A model generated the notes under the pieces. The model was not told the origin of the DNA. It did not search any database and saw only the letters and a list, made by a program, of their open reading frames with translations. DNA of 64,000 nucleotides, from the NCBI RefSeq assembly GCF_048773025.1, contig NC_133551.1:47942501-48006500 (forward strand), given 5' to 3'. Made by a program: the position numbers and the translations under genes. The stretch comes from Camelus bactrianus (Eukaryota > Chordata > Mammalia > Artiodactyla > Camelidae). Positions 44,723 to 55,810 of the stretch are shown one piece after another; positions within the stretch are counted from its first letter, which is position 1, and every line of letters starts with the position of its first letter.

Positions 44723-45619
44723 TTAGTGTCTAACATTAAATTTTGCTGGAATGATCTAACATGTATAGCCCCAGATACCTCATCTCATTTCATTCTCTTG
44801 ACTAATGAATTAGTCTCTAAAATTCTAAAAACTAGTGCTTAGACATTTCCAAGATCACATACAGCCTGTTAAGTGAGAAAGCTGTGAGAACTTTCTGTCT
44901 TCAAATCTCATCTCTTTCGAATCTATCATGTATTTGTACATGTCAAAATAATTATTGTTTCTTCAGTAACTCTCTCCACTGAAAGAGTGTTTTACCAACA
45001 TACTTCACACCCTCAGATTGTCAGTCTCCCAAGGGCAGAAATTAATATCTATTCATAAAGTAAGTACTAAGTGCCTCCTAAGTGCTAAAGGCTCTGCTAA
45101 GTGCTGGCGGCCATGAACAAGACCCTGCCTCTGTGCTAAGTACACAGCTTACTATGGGAGAAGAGATACTAATGCATAACTAGAACTCCGACAACAGAGC
45201 TACGTGTGCGGCGCTGCGGTGGTACAGGTTGAGGAACGGGAAACTGGATGTGTGCAGAGGGGCTGAGGTTAGGGAAGACTTTCCATTCCATGAGACCAAT
45301 AGATACAAAAGCCTAATCCAATGTGTAGAGCAGAGAAGATGTTCAATAAATTTGAGTTCCTTCGGACCTCATGCCCCCTCCTCCCTGTCTCTCCCATTAG
45401 AGGAGGATGTACCGGGCAGGCAAGTCTTGAGGAAGGAAGGAGGATTTCCCAGCAGACAGCACAAAGGTGTGTGAGGGAACAGGCTGGCTTCCCAGAGGAG
45501 CAGGACTCTGCAGCCTGCTCCCCAGACTGGGCCCAAGTATGGGAGTCAGTGGCTGGGCGGGCTCAGGAGGAGTGAGGCTTAGGGACAGAGTGAGAATATG
45601 CTTCACATGACACTTGGTA
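44723..45619. other. Intronic sequence with old MIR and L2-like pieces
   Basis: About 44760-44930 reads as a decayed MIR ('ttccaagatcacatacagcc'), and about 45040-45170 as the unnamed dispersed repeat ('aagtgcctcctaagtgctaa'). The remainder is not recognised. Confidence 0.4.
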
Positions 45620-46215
45620 ATTAAAAAAAAAGAGAGAAAGATTAAATAGTTTGTTTTTATCAGACTGTGTCAAAACTAATACGTCAGAAGAGCTACATTA
45701 AGATCTTTAGTGTCAAAATATTGTTGCATTAAAAATCAAAATCCTGAATGTACTTAGAACTTTTTGGTCAAAATATCAAGAAACAGTAGCTACCCACAGG
45801 GAGAAAAATTAAACAAACCTAGATCCCAGCACCAGGGATCGTGCCTAACACCAGCAGCAAAACAAAACAATAATAAAAAACCTGGATGGATTAATAATTT
45901 AAATATAAATAACAAAGCTATAAAAGTAGTGGGAAAAAAAAACAACAGAGGAAAGCACCGCTATAAACTACTATGTGCAGATGTGAATTCAAAAACTGCT
46001 ACAGACGGCAATTTGCCAATAACTTTCAAAATTACAAATGCACATAAATTTTGACCCAGAAGTATCACTTTATTCTAGATAATCTCACATGTGGGAAATG
46101 CTGTATAAAAAAGGGTTATTCTGAAAGGCTGAAGTAGTATCTGCAGTAGTGAGAAATGACGATTGCCTAATTGTCCATGAATAGGGAACGGACGCACTAG
46201 GCTGTAGCTCAGTTC
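45620..46215 (+). mobile_element. Ancient LINE-1 fragment (L1ME class), sense
   Basis: AT-rich decayed sequence includes 'caatttgccaataactttca', 'taaattttgacccagaagta' and 'ttgcctaattgtccatgaat', the ORF2 end of an old L1. It stops where the next element begins. Confidence 0.6.
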
Positions 46216-47161
46216 ACGGAATGCTATGTAAAGAAGGGACTTCTGCTTCCAGCCACGATGGAATAACAGGGATGGGACCTTAAACAACTAGAAAACAAAT
46301 CAAAATAGATGAGATAAGTTTTCGGACCAGTGCAGGGATGGGGAACCAAACAGAGCCCAGTGGTCTTTCTGAGTGAGAAGAGAGATCAATGTTTAGAGAG
46401 GCCAAGGAGACTAGAATTTGTGGAGAGGACTAGCATAGAGGACAGAGCTGCTCAGAAAGCCCTGGAGATCTGCAAAGGGGTCCCCTCAGATCTTGGGCCA
46501 AGTACTGATCTGCACATACAAGGAGAGGAAACTCTGAGGCTCAGAAAGACCATCAGGAAGCAGTAGATCAAACAATTCCTCATGTTCACACAGGCCTGGG
46601 AGTTGTTTGTATTCGTGAAACCATTGTGGCAACAACTCAGCCACAGTGGAAATGCCTCAAAATACACAAGGCATTGGGTTGAGTTCTCAGATGGGTACTG
46701 CGTTAGTAATGGGGATAAACTAGTCCAAGACAAAGGGCTGTTCAAGACCTGTACTAACCATGCTAAAAGCAAGTCTCAAAGGAATACAACTGATTCCAAG
46801 TAACTTAACCACAGGCCCAGCAAAACTAGCGCTATTTAAAGGAATGCAACAAGGTCTAGCACAGAAAAATGTAAATTCTGCATTGTCTGGAATCTAATTT
46901 AAAAATTACCAGGCAGGCATATGAAGAATCAGAAAGATATAGTCCATGACCAGGAGAAAAATCAATCAATAGAAACCATCCCAGAAATGACAGAGATGAT
47001 GAGATTACCAGACAAGGATGTTAAAGGATATTATAAATATGTTCCAAGTATTCAAGAAGGTAAACACATGAACATAATAAAGAATGAAATGGAAGATATA
47101 CAAAGACCTAAATGAAACTTCAGCGAATAAAAACACAACACACACAAAAAAAACCACAATA

Positions 47162-47482
47162 CAAAATCTGTTTACAAACCGAAAACAGACTCACAGACAT
47201 AGAAAACAAACTATGGTTACCAAAGAGGAAAGGGTGGGGAGGGATAAATTAGGGGTTGGGGATTATAGACATACGTTACTATATATAAAATAGATAAACA
47301 ACAAGGGCCTACTGTATAGCACAGGGAACTATATTCAATTTCTTATAATAACATAATGAAAAAGAATCTGAAAAGAAAAATACATATATGTATGTATGTG
47401 TATGTATATGTATAACTGAATCATTTTGCTGTATACCTGAAACTAACATTGTAAATCCACTACACTTCAATAAAAAATATTT
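47162..47482 (+). mobile_element. Younger LINE-1 3' end nested in the old L1
   Basis: The 3' UTR piece contains 'agactcacagacatagaaaa', 'aaattaggggttggggatta', 'tagcacagggaactatattc', and ends 'acattgtaaatccactacac' plus an A-rich tail. The flanks aaaaaccacaata (47149-47161) and aaaaacccacaata (47483-47496) look like a target-site duplication with one extra base. Confidence 0.88.
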
Positions 47483-48244
47483 AAAAACCCACAATATCTG
47501 AAATGAAAATATACCATATGGGATTAACAGCTGATTAGATACCACAAAAGAAGTATCAGTGGACATGAAAACACAGCAATATCAACTATCCAAAATGAAG
47601 CCTAAAGAGAAATAAGATAGGGGAAAAAACACTAAACAAGCCAGAGCATCAAACAAACCAATGGGACCAATGGCTTAACATACATGTAACTGAAATCCTG
47701 GGAAGGGAGGTGGGCAGAAACATATTTGAAAAAATAAGGGCAAAAAATAAAATTTAATTTAAAAATAAACTATAAACCCATAGATCCAATTAGCTAAATA
47801 AACCCAAGCCAAGAATAATATAAAGAAAACCACAACAAAGTGCATCATATCAAATTGCTGAAAATCAGTGATAAGGAGAAAAATCTCAAAAAATAAAAAA
47901 AAGATTAAACTGACAGAAGACTTTTGTTAGAAACTATACAAGCCAAAAGAAAATGAAGTTATATCTTTAAAGTACTGTATGTGTAAAATTGTCAACCTAA
48001 AATTGTACACCCAGCCAAAACCTACCAATCAAACAAATAAACTAACTTACAAGACTGAAGGTAAAATAAAGGCAACCCAAAGCTGAAAGACTTAACGCCA
48101 TCAGATTGTCCTCATAAGAAATGTTAAAAGAAGTTTTTCAGGTGGAAGAACCTGAAAGAATACCATATAGAAATACATAAAGAAATAAAGACCAACAGTA
48201 AAACTAAGTTTGTGGGTAACTATAAAAGACTTTTCATACTAATT

Positions 48245-49205
48245 TAAAAAATTTAAATTATGGTAAAATATACATAACATAAAATTTACCATCTTAAACA
48301 TTTTTAAGGGTAAAATTCAGTAAAATACTTTCACATTATGCAACCAATCTCCAGAACTCTTCTCATCTCGCAAAACTGAAACTGTATCTATTAAATATCC
48401 ATCAAACAGCAAATTCTCATTTCCCCCTGTCCCCAGCCTCTGGCAACCACGATTCTATCTTCTATCTCTGTGAATTTGACTCCTCCAGTTACCTTACATA
48501 AGTGGACTAAGACAGTATTGTCTTTCTATGACTAGCTTATTTCACTTAGCATAATGTCCTCAAGGTTCATCCACACAGTAGCATGTGTCAGAATTTCCCC
48601 TCTTTTTAAGGGTGAATAATATTCCGTTGTATGTATATACCACATTTTATCTTTTCATCTGTTGATGGACATCTGGGTTGCTTTAGCTATTGTGAATAAT
48701 GCTGCTATGAACATGAGTGTGCAAATATCTCTTTGAGAACCTGCTTTCATTTCTTTGTGGTATATACCCCGAAGTGGAATTGCTGGGTCATATAGTAATT
48801 CTATTTTCAGTTTTTTGAGGAACCACCATACTGTTTTCCATTGTGGCTGCACCACTTTACATTGCCACCAACAGGGTACAAGGGTTCCAATTTCTCAACA
48901 TCCTTGTCTACACTTGCTATTTTCTGCTTTTTTTTTTATAACAGCCACTCGAATGAGTGTGAGATAGTATCTCACGATGGCTTTGATTTGCATTTCCCTA
49001 ATGACTAATGATGTTGAGCATCTTTTCATGTGTTTGTTGGCCCTTTGTATACTTTCTTTGCAGAAATGTCTATATGAGTCCTTTGTCTATTTCTGCTGCT
49101 GTTGTTGCTGGTATTGTTGAGTTGTAAAAGTTCTTTAATGATTCTGGATATTAACCTCATATCAGATATATGATTTGCAAATATCTTCTGCCATTTCATG
49201 GCTGC
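48245..49205 (-). mobile_element. Old LINE-1 3' end nested antisense in the older L1
   Basis: Antisense 3' UTR ('aattatggtaaaatatacat', 'ctgtccccagcctctggcaa') is followed by ORF2 end ('gttgctttagctattgtgaa', 'ggaattgctgggtcatatag', 'gtttgttggccctttgtata'). The host L1 resumes at about 49206 with 'tttaaatgattaactgttta', in register with the sequence before 48245. Confidence 0.9.
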
Positions 49206-49431
49206 CTTTTCCTGCTCTTTTTAATTCAGTTTAAATGATTAACTGTTTAAAACAAAAATAAATAAGAACAATGCTGTGTGGGCTTATAATATATATAAAT
49301 ATGAAATGTATGACAAAAACAGCACAAAAGGCAGGAGGGGAAACGGAAGTACAGTGTTCTAAGGTTCATGAGCTCTAAGTGAAGTGCTATAATATTGTGT
49401 GAAAACAGATTATAAATTAAAGATGTTGAAT

Positions 49432-49512
49432 GTATGTATTATATGTATGACTGAAACATTATGTTGTACACCAGAAATTGACACAACACTGTAAACTGAT
49501 TATACATCAATA
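49432..49512 (+). mobile_element. Very short LINE-1 3' tail nested in the old L1
   Basis: Only the last 80 or so bases of a younger L1 are present: 'ctgaaacattatgttgtaca', 'ccagaaattgacacaacact' and 'gattatacatcaataaaaaa'. The old L1 continues on both sides. Confidence 0.82.
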
Positions 49513-52500
49513 AAAAAGAAAAAGGAAAAAATATATACATATATTATATAAACTTTATAAAAATCATGAAAAAACAAAACAAAGAGGTAAGCCAATAGTA
49601 AAGGTAAAATAAAATTGTAAAACACACTCAATTAATCCAAAAGGAGGCAGGAAAATAAAGGGGAGAAAAAAAGAACCAAGCAGAAAACTAACAGTGAGGT
49701 GGTAGATTTAAACCCAACCACATTGATGATTACATCAAACATAAATGGTATAAACACTGCATTAAAAGGCAGGCATTGTCAGATTGGATAAAACAGCAAG
49801 ATTCAATTATGTGCCATCTACAAGAAACCCACTCTAATTATAAGGAAATAGGTTAAATGTAAAAGGAAGGACTGCTGCCCATCCTACCTCTAAAATCCAA
49901 CTTCTCTGATACTCAAGGGTATAACACACATACGCCTTCCTCACCAAAAAAGTAAAAGGACAGAAAAACATGTACATGATGAAGCTAATTTTTAAAAAGC
50001 TGGAGTGGTTACACTAGTATCCTACAAAGAAGATTTATTACCAGCGCAAAAGAGACATTTCAGAACAATGAAGGGATCTATTCAGCAAAGGGATAGAATG
50101 ATTCTAAATGTATATGCACTAAATGGCAGAGTTTCAAAATATATTGAAGCAAAAACTGATAAATGGAGACTTCAACATCCCTCTCTCAGTAATTGACAGA
50201 AGATCAGTAAGGATACAGAACTGACAAATACTATCAACCAGCCTAATCTAATTACCATTTATAGAATACCCAATAACAGCAGAATATTTCCTAAGTACAC
50301 AAGAATATTCACCAAGCTAGACCATATTTTATCCCATAACTCAGGTCTCAATAAATTTAAAAGTATTAAAATCATACAAAGTATACTGTCTGATCACAAC
50401 AAAAATAAGCCAAAAATCTTTAACATATCTAGAACATCCTCAAATGTTTGGAAATTAAGCAAAAAAACTTCAAAAGAATCTAGAGAGAAACTAAATGTTT
50501 ATGTTAGAAAGGAATTAAATCAATCGTCTAAACTTCTACCCTAAGAAATAATCAAACAAACAAAAAAGAATTAAGCCTCAAGTAAGTGGAAGGAAATAAT
50601 AAAGGTAAAAGCAGAAATCAACACTATATTGAAAAAAATACCAATGGAGAAAAATCAGTGAAACCAAAAGTAAGTTCTTTGGAAAGATCAATAAAAATAA
50701 TAAACTTCTAAGTAGGCAGATTAGGAAGAAAAGAGAAAAATAGAAATTACCAATATTAAGCATGAAAGAGAAGACCTATCTGGAGATCCTAGCCATTAAA
50801 AGAGTTACATTTTATAAACAATTTTATGCCAATAAATTTAACAACAACTAGATGAAATGGTCAAATTTCTTGAAAGACAATCTATCAAAGAGGAAATAGG
50901 AAAGTCTGAATAGAAATAAGAAAGCCTCAGACCTATTAAAGAAGTTAAATTCTTAGTAAAAAAGCTTTTCATAAAGAAAACTGCAGGCCTAGATGTCTTT
51001 GTTGGTGAATTCTATCAAACATTTAAGGAAAACTATTATCAATTCTACACAAAACTTTCAGAAAACTGCATACTAAAGATATTACAAGAAAAGGAAAGTA
51101 TAGAACAATATCTTTCATGAACAGAAAAATAAAAATCCTTAACAAAACAATAGCAAATTGAATCCAGCAATATATGAAAATAATACATCAGGACAAAATG
51201 AAGTTTAGCCAAGAAATGAAAGATTGGCTTAACATCCGAAGTCAATCAATGAAAAAATCAATCAATGTGATCAATCGTATTAAAAGACAAAAAAAGAAAA
51301 GCCATATGGTTATCTCAAACAATGCAGAAAAAGTATTTGACAAAGTTCAACATCTATTAATGATTAAAAACTTTCAACAAGCCAGGAATAGAAGAGAATT
51401 TCCTCTACCTGAGAAAGGTATCTATGAAACCCTTAGAACTAACACCATAATGGTAAAAGACTAAGGCAAGTATGCTCACTCTCACCTTGCCAATTCAGGG
51501 AGGCAGGAAAAAGGAATAACAGGCATCCAGATTGGAAAGGAAGAAACAAAACTGTCTGTTGACAGAGGACGTGATTATCTGTGTGTGCATGATACTGGTG
51601 CAAGTATAGACATAGAGATCAGCAGAATAGGACAAGGAATCCAGCAACAGAAGCACACATGTATATTAACTGATTTTCAGCCAATATGCCATGGTAGTTC
51701 CTTGGAGAAAGGATAGTCTTTAACAAATGGTTCTGAAACAACTGAACATCCATTTGCCAAAAAATGAATCTCAACCCTTACCTTTTTCTATATACAAAAA
51801 CTAACTGGAAATGGGTCATAGACCTAAACGTAAGAACTAAACCTATAAAAATTCTAGAAGGAAATAGGAAAAAACCTTTTGACTTTGGATCAGGGGAAAA
51901 TTTTCTTAGATAAAACATGAAAAGTGAAATCCATAAAAGAAAAAATTGATAAAATGGACATGATCAAGATTAAAAACTTCTTCTCTGTGAAAGACTTCAT
52001 CAAGGGACTGAAAAGACAAGCTACAGACTGGAGGAAAATATTTGCATATCACCTATCTGAGAAGGGACTTCTAACCAGAATATTTACAAAAGTCTTCTTA
52101 CAATTCAATGAGGAGACAACCAACCAACTGAAAAAAGACAACAGATCTGGACATTTCCCCAAAGATAAAAGAAAAGCAAACAAGTACATGAAAATGGTAC
52201 TCAACATCATTGGTCATTAGTAAAACAACAAATTAAAATCACAGTGAGATATCACTCTAGGCCTACTAGAACAGCTAAAATTAAAAAGACTGAAGCCAGG
52301 GATGCAGAACAACTAGAATTCTCATACTTTGCTGGCAGGAAAGTAAAACAGTATAGTCACTTGGGGAAACAAACTTGGCAAATTCCTAGAAAGCGAAGCA
52401 TACATCCTGTACACAAATGTCTATATTGGCTTCATTTATGAGAGCTGAAAACTGGAATTAACCCAAATGTCTTTTGATTGTTGAATAGATAAACAACATA

Positions 52501-52680
52501 CAATGTAACACCCAAACAATGGAATACTATTCAGCAATTAAAAAGGAACAAGCAACTGCTACACACATGTATTAATCTCAAATGCATAATACTAAACAAA
52601 AGAGGCAGACTCAAAAGGCTCCTATATGATCCATTTATGTGACATTCTGATAATATAGAAGGACAGTGGTTGTCAGGGCC

Positions 52681-52718
52681 TGGTCAAATTTCTTGAAAGA
52701 CAATCTTTCAAGAAAGAT
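52681..52718 (+). repeat. Templated 26-bp copy with perfect hairpin inside the old L1
   Basis: The 26 bases at 52681-52706 are identical to 50858-50883 in the same L1, where they sit in their normal ORF2 context. At the second site they have no counterpart in L1. Together with the following bases they form a perfect 12-bp inverted repeat: arm tttcttgaaaga at 52689-52700, loop caa, arm tctttcaagaaa at 52704-52715. A short direct repeat ttcaagaaag follows. Confidence 0.9.
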
Positions 52719-52905
52719 TCAAGAAAGGTCAAGGGAAGGATTAACTGCAAAGGAGCACGAGGGAACTTTTGGAGGTTAATGATGGAAATGTTCTATTGAT
52801 GTGGTGGTTGTACAAAGATATTACCAAAACTCACACAACTATACTAATAAGTAAATTTTACTGTATGTAAATTAAACCACAACAAATCTTATTTTAATAA
52901 AACTG

Positions 52906-53430
52906 TGATACCTCCATACAATTACATATTATGCAATCATTTAAAATTTACGATGAGGGGGTGGAAAGGGATAAATTGGGATTTTGAGATCTGCAGATAC
53001 TAACTACTATATATAAAATAGATAAACAACAAGTTTATATTGGACAGCACAGGGAACTATACTCACTATTTTGTAGTAATCTACAATGAAAAAATATGAA
53101 AAGGAATATACGTATGTATATGTATGAGTGAAGCATTATGCTGTACACCAGAAATTGACACATTGTAAACTGACTATGCTTCAATAAAAAAAAGACTATG
53201 TTCTGTCTCTTAAAATATACAGTGGATCCATATATGCTGGTAATAGGATAATCTCTAAGATCTATTGTTAGGAGTGAAAAGTAAGATACAGAACAATAAA
53301 TACAGCATGTTCCCGTTTACGGCAATATTGGCTGTCTCTGGGGTCTGGAGTGGGAGTATATACCCTTTTGTCCTATTTGAGGCTTTTTTATTCCACATGC
53401 TTGTATTACTTTCAATTAGAAAATCTGTAT
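52906..53430 (+). mobile_element. L1ME 3' end interrupted by a younger L1 3' end
   Basis: The outer element (52906-52944 and about 53190-53430) has 'atattatgcaatcatttaaa', 'aagatctattgttaggagtg' and 'cagcatgttcccgtttacgg', an old L1 3' end. The inner one (about 52945-53190) has 'tagataaacaacaagtttat', 'ggacagcacagggaactata', 'tgctgtacaccagaaattga' and an A-rich tail, like the copies at 47162 and 49432. Confidence 0.82.
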
Positions 53431-53944
53431 ACAGGTCAAGGAAAAGTCACAGGTGTCTGGTCCAGGGGACCGAGCCATGTAGATCTGAGAGAATCTGTGT
53501 AAGAATACGGAACATAGTGCCAGACACTTAAGAGGTACTCAGTAAATAGCTGGGGGAAGCAAAACATTTGGAATCAAGTCAGAAGACAGACCCTGGACAA
53601 AGAGATCGCTATCTGAACACCAGATCTTTGGCCAGCAGAGCCCCTGTTTTCTACAAGGAGCTAAGCTTAGATTGCTCACATTAGAAAAAGAAAAGGAGCA
53701 TAAAATCCAAACATCCCGGATTTGCTTCTGGGCAAGCTGTTTCTCGGCATTCCTTTGCAAGCACATTGTGTGCCCCAACTCCAGCCTTCTAAGGGATGGG
53801 GTGCACACACTTGCCCCGGTGAACAGAGCCCACCCCAAGAGGCTGCCCCTAGGGCTCCTCTGGTGGTCCAAGTACTATGTCCTGATTCCTGGAGGTCCAG
53901 AGCAGCCTCTCCTACATCCCCTCCAAGTCAGATACTCCTGTAAC
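53431..53944. other. Intronic sequence with an L2-like tail
   Basis: About 53500-53560 resembles an L2 3' end ('catagtgccagacacttaag', 'aggtactcagtaaatagctg'). The remaining part has no recognised repeat or exon. Confidence 0.4.
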
Positions 53945-54172
53945 TTTCTGAAGGAACAAAAACAAGCCCAATAGTCTCACTGCACTCGGACTGTAGACAA
54001 GATGATCTCAGCCTGTCAGGCCCTTTTCCACACCAAGGCTTCAGAAAAGAAAGGCTGAAAGGAAAAGGCAGATAAGCAAGCAAGGCCCCTGAGTGGAATT
54101 TGGTAAAAGGAACTCCTGGGGTTTGGCACAGCTTCTTTCAGCAAGCCTGACATCAAGGAAATCAGGAACTCA
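53945..54172 (+). repeat. Unnamed repeat, left copy (parts A and B)
   Basis: Part A (53945-54020) resembles 55569-55645, and part B (54021-54172) resembles 54827-54984, each at about three quarters identity by eye. Shared stretches include 'tctcactgcact' with 'ggactg' in A, and 'gaatttggtaaaagga' with 'gaaatcaggaact' in B. The family is unknown to me. It may be an uncharacterised dispersed repeat or the product of an old local duplication around the exon. Confidence 0.75.
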
Positions 54173-54609
54173 GAAACTCCTTTGTATTTCCTGCTTTATT
54201 TGGCTATGCCTTCCCAAAGCCAGGTTGTTGGTCCCAGCTTCCAAAAAAGACCACGAGCTTCTGTGCTGTGCAGCGTTGTCTGGCTGCTTCTGGACACCTG
54301 GCTTCCAAGGGGCAACAATGGAATTTTCACCCCCTCCCGCCCCTCCACAGAAAAAGCTGTGATGGCAAGTACCAGCTCCAAGTGACAGGACAGGGGCAAG
54401 GGGTAGCAAGGGCCCAGGGTGGGGCTGGGGTAGGAACCAACTGAAAGCAAGGTCCTTCCCAGGCACCCACAGACTCAAGGACACAGGAGGGAAGGCACCC
54501 CAGAATCTCATCTTCTCAGGAGCACAGCACTGGCCACAAGGGGCAGGGTGTCTGGTCCTGGGCCATGGACCGGGCTGTCTAGGTGGTGGGAAGAAACAGG
54601 AGCACTTAC

Positions 54610-54702
54610 CTGGGGAAGATGGCAGTCATCAAAGCCGAAGCATAGCCAGGCTTGCAAGTCCCCTCGGAAAAGTTTGCGTACTTGGTGGCTAAGTCAGCAG
54701 GC
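54610..54702 (-). CDS. ST3GAL3: ST3GAL3 coding exon, stem to catalytic domain boundary (93 nt)
   Basis: This exon encodes PADLATKYANFSEG followed by TCKPGYASALMTAIFP, close to human ST3GAL3 residues about 71-100. The enzyme is a type II Golgi membrane protein that moves sialic acid from CMP-Neu5Ac onto the 3-position of terminal galactose, mainly on Gal-beta-1,3/4-GlcNAc chains. The exon starts with the last base of a leucine codon and ends with two bases of an arginine codon completed by the next exon. The acceptor ends in cccgcag and the donor reads gtaagt. An N-glycosylation sequon (Asn-Phe-Ser) and one cysteine are visible. Compared with the human protein as I remember it, Glu is Asp in PAD and Ala is Thr in GTCK. 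Two diverged copies of an unnamed repeat flank the exon at 54021-54172 and 54827-54984. Confidence 0.96.
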
Positions 54703-55044
54703 CTGCGGGAAGAGAAGGAGGGTCACAGCTCACCAGGTCCTGGGCAGTGGGGCACCAGCTCGTGAAGAGCCGGCTGTAGGTGTTTAAACCTTGAATACAG
54801 CTTCATTCCCTCCAATCAGCACTTCAGCCCCTTCCCCACACCAAGGGGGGGGGGGGACCAAGAAACCCAAAAGGAATAGGTAGATAAATACACAAGGCCT
54901 CTCAGTAGAATTTGGTAAAAGGAAGCCAGTGGGTTTCGCATAGATCCTCGGCAGTAAGCCTGATCCTGAGGAAATCAGGAACTCCATCCAGGCTCCCAGA
55001 ATGGGAGAGTGAGGCCTGGAGACCTAAGGAGAGAGCTGCTCAGG
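54703..55044 (+). repeat. Right copy of unnamed repeat, part B, upstream of the exon
   Basis: The segment 54827-54984 repeats part B of the left copy in the same direction, with a G run at 54845-54856 replacing a more complex stretch. The bases between the exon acceptor and 54827 and those after 54984 are not recognised. Confidence 0.7.
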
Positions 55045-55565
55045 CTGTGATAAAGTCACAGGCACTGCCCTTTCAACCTTCCTGCCTTGTCCTACATGTC
55101 CAGCCTCATCTGCCTCTGTTCTCCCCAGACAAGCTATGAGCCAGTCAGCGGGAGCCACTTGCAGGGCCCTCATGCAGGTCACATGTATGTTGGGGCTATT
55201 ACTGTAGCCCTCAGATGTTTAGCTGAGGATGCTTTCCTGCTCTCCTGTTCTCTCTGCCTGGCATGTTCTTCCATGTCCCTCTCCACCTGCCTAGGGCTCC
55301 TAGTCCTTCTCTACTCAGCTCAGATGCCAGCTTCCCTGGGAGTAATTCCCTGACCCCCGGACTGGGCCAAGTGCGTCCACTTTGCTCATCGTCTGCCCCC
55401 CTGCCACCCACACTACGTGCTGACCCCCATCAGTACTTGCCACACTGAACTACAATTGGTGGTGGTGTGTTTCCCTCATTGTACTGTACATTCCCGGGGT
55501 CAGGATCAGATTTAACCCTGCAACCCCAGTTCCTTGCACAGAGATGGGCACACAGAAGACCCCGG
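55045..55565 (+). mobile_element. LINE-2 (L2) 3' region, sense
   Basis: L2 path: 'ttctctctgcctggcatgtt', 'actcagctcagatgccagct', 'tccctgggagtaattccctg' and 'cagttccttgcacagagatg'. It reaches the 3' end. Confidence 0.78.
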
Positions 55566-55810
55566 TGATTTTCTAAAGGAACAAAATGGCCCTGACAGCC
55601 TCACTGCACTTGGACTGGAAACAAGGCAATCTCAGGAGGCCACAAGTCAGGGGGAGCTATTTTTTCAGGAGACTTGTATGTTCTAGCCTTGGCTTTGTTG
55701 CTGTGTGACTGTAGTCACGTCACCTTGCATTTCTGGGCTTCGATGTCCTTATGTGTTCAATGTGGGGCTGGGGTCACTGCCCTGCCACCAAAAACTCTGC
55801 CTAATACAGT
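55566..55810 (+). repeat. Repeat part A copy followed by a MIR fragment
   Basis: Part A' (55569-55645) matches 53945-54020. A MIR follows from about 55650: 'cttggctttgttgctgtgtg', 'cacgtcaccttgcatttctg' and 'cttcgatgtccttatgtgtt'. Confidence 0.65.

Larger units (their letters stand above)
46216..52905 (+). mobile_element. Near full-length ancient LINE-1 (L1M class) with nested insertions
   Basis: This is one old L1 in sense direction. The 5' UTR begins 'cttctgcttccagccacgat'. The ORF1 region has 'agtccatgaccaggagaaaa', 'gaaatgacagagatgatgag' and 'atctgaaatgaaaatatacc'. The inter-ORF part has 'tgtcaacctaaaattgtaca' and 'ggcattgtcagattggataa'. The ORF2 endonuclease region includes a DHILSHNSGLNKFK stretch (about 50320-50365). 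The reverse-transcriptase region follows to 51560, then the C-terminal region (IKNFFSVKDFIKG, about 51970-52010) and the 3' end near 52900. Stops and indels are many, so it is long dead. Later L1 pieces interrupt it at 47162-47482, 48245-49205 and 49432-49512. It is antisense to ST3GAL3. Confidence 0.88.

Noticed and set aside
51174-52220. Open frames with reverse-transcriptase and C-terminal L1 similarity
   Set aside because: They are fragments of a long-dead LINE-1 and not a host gene.
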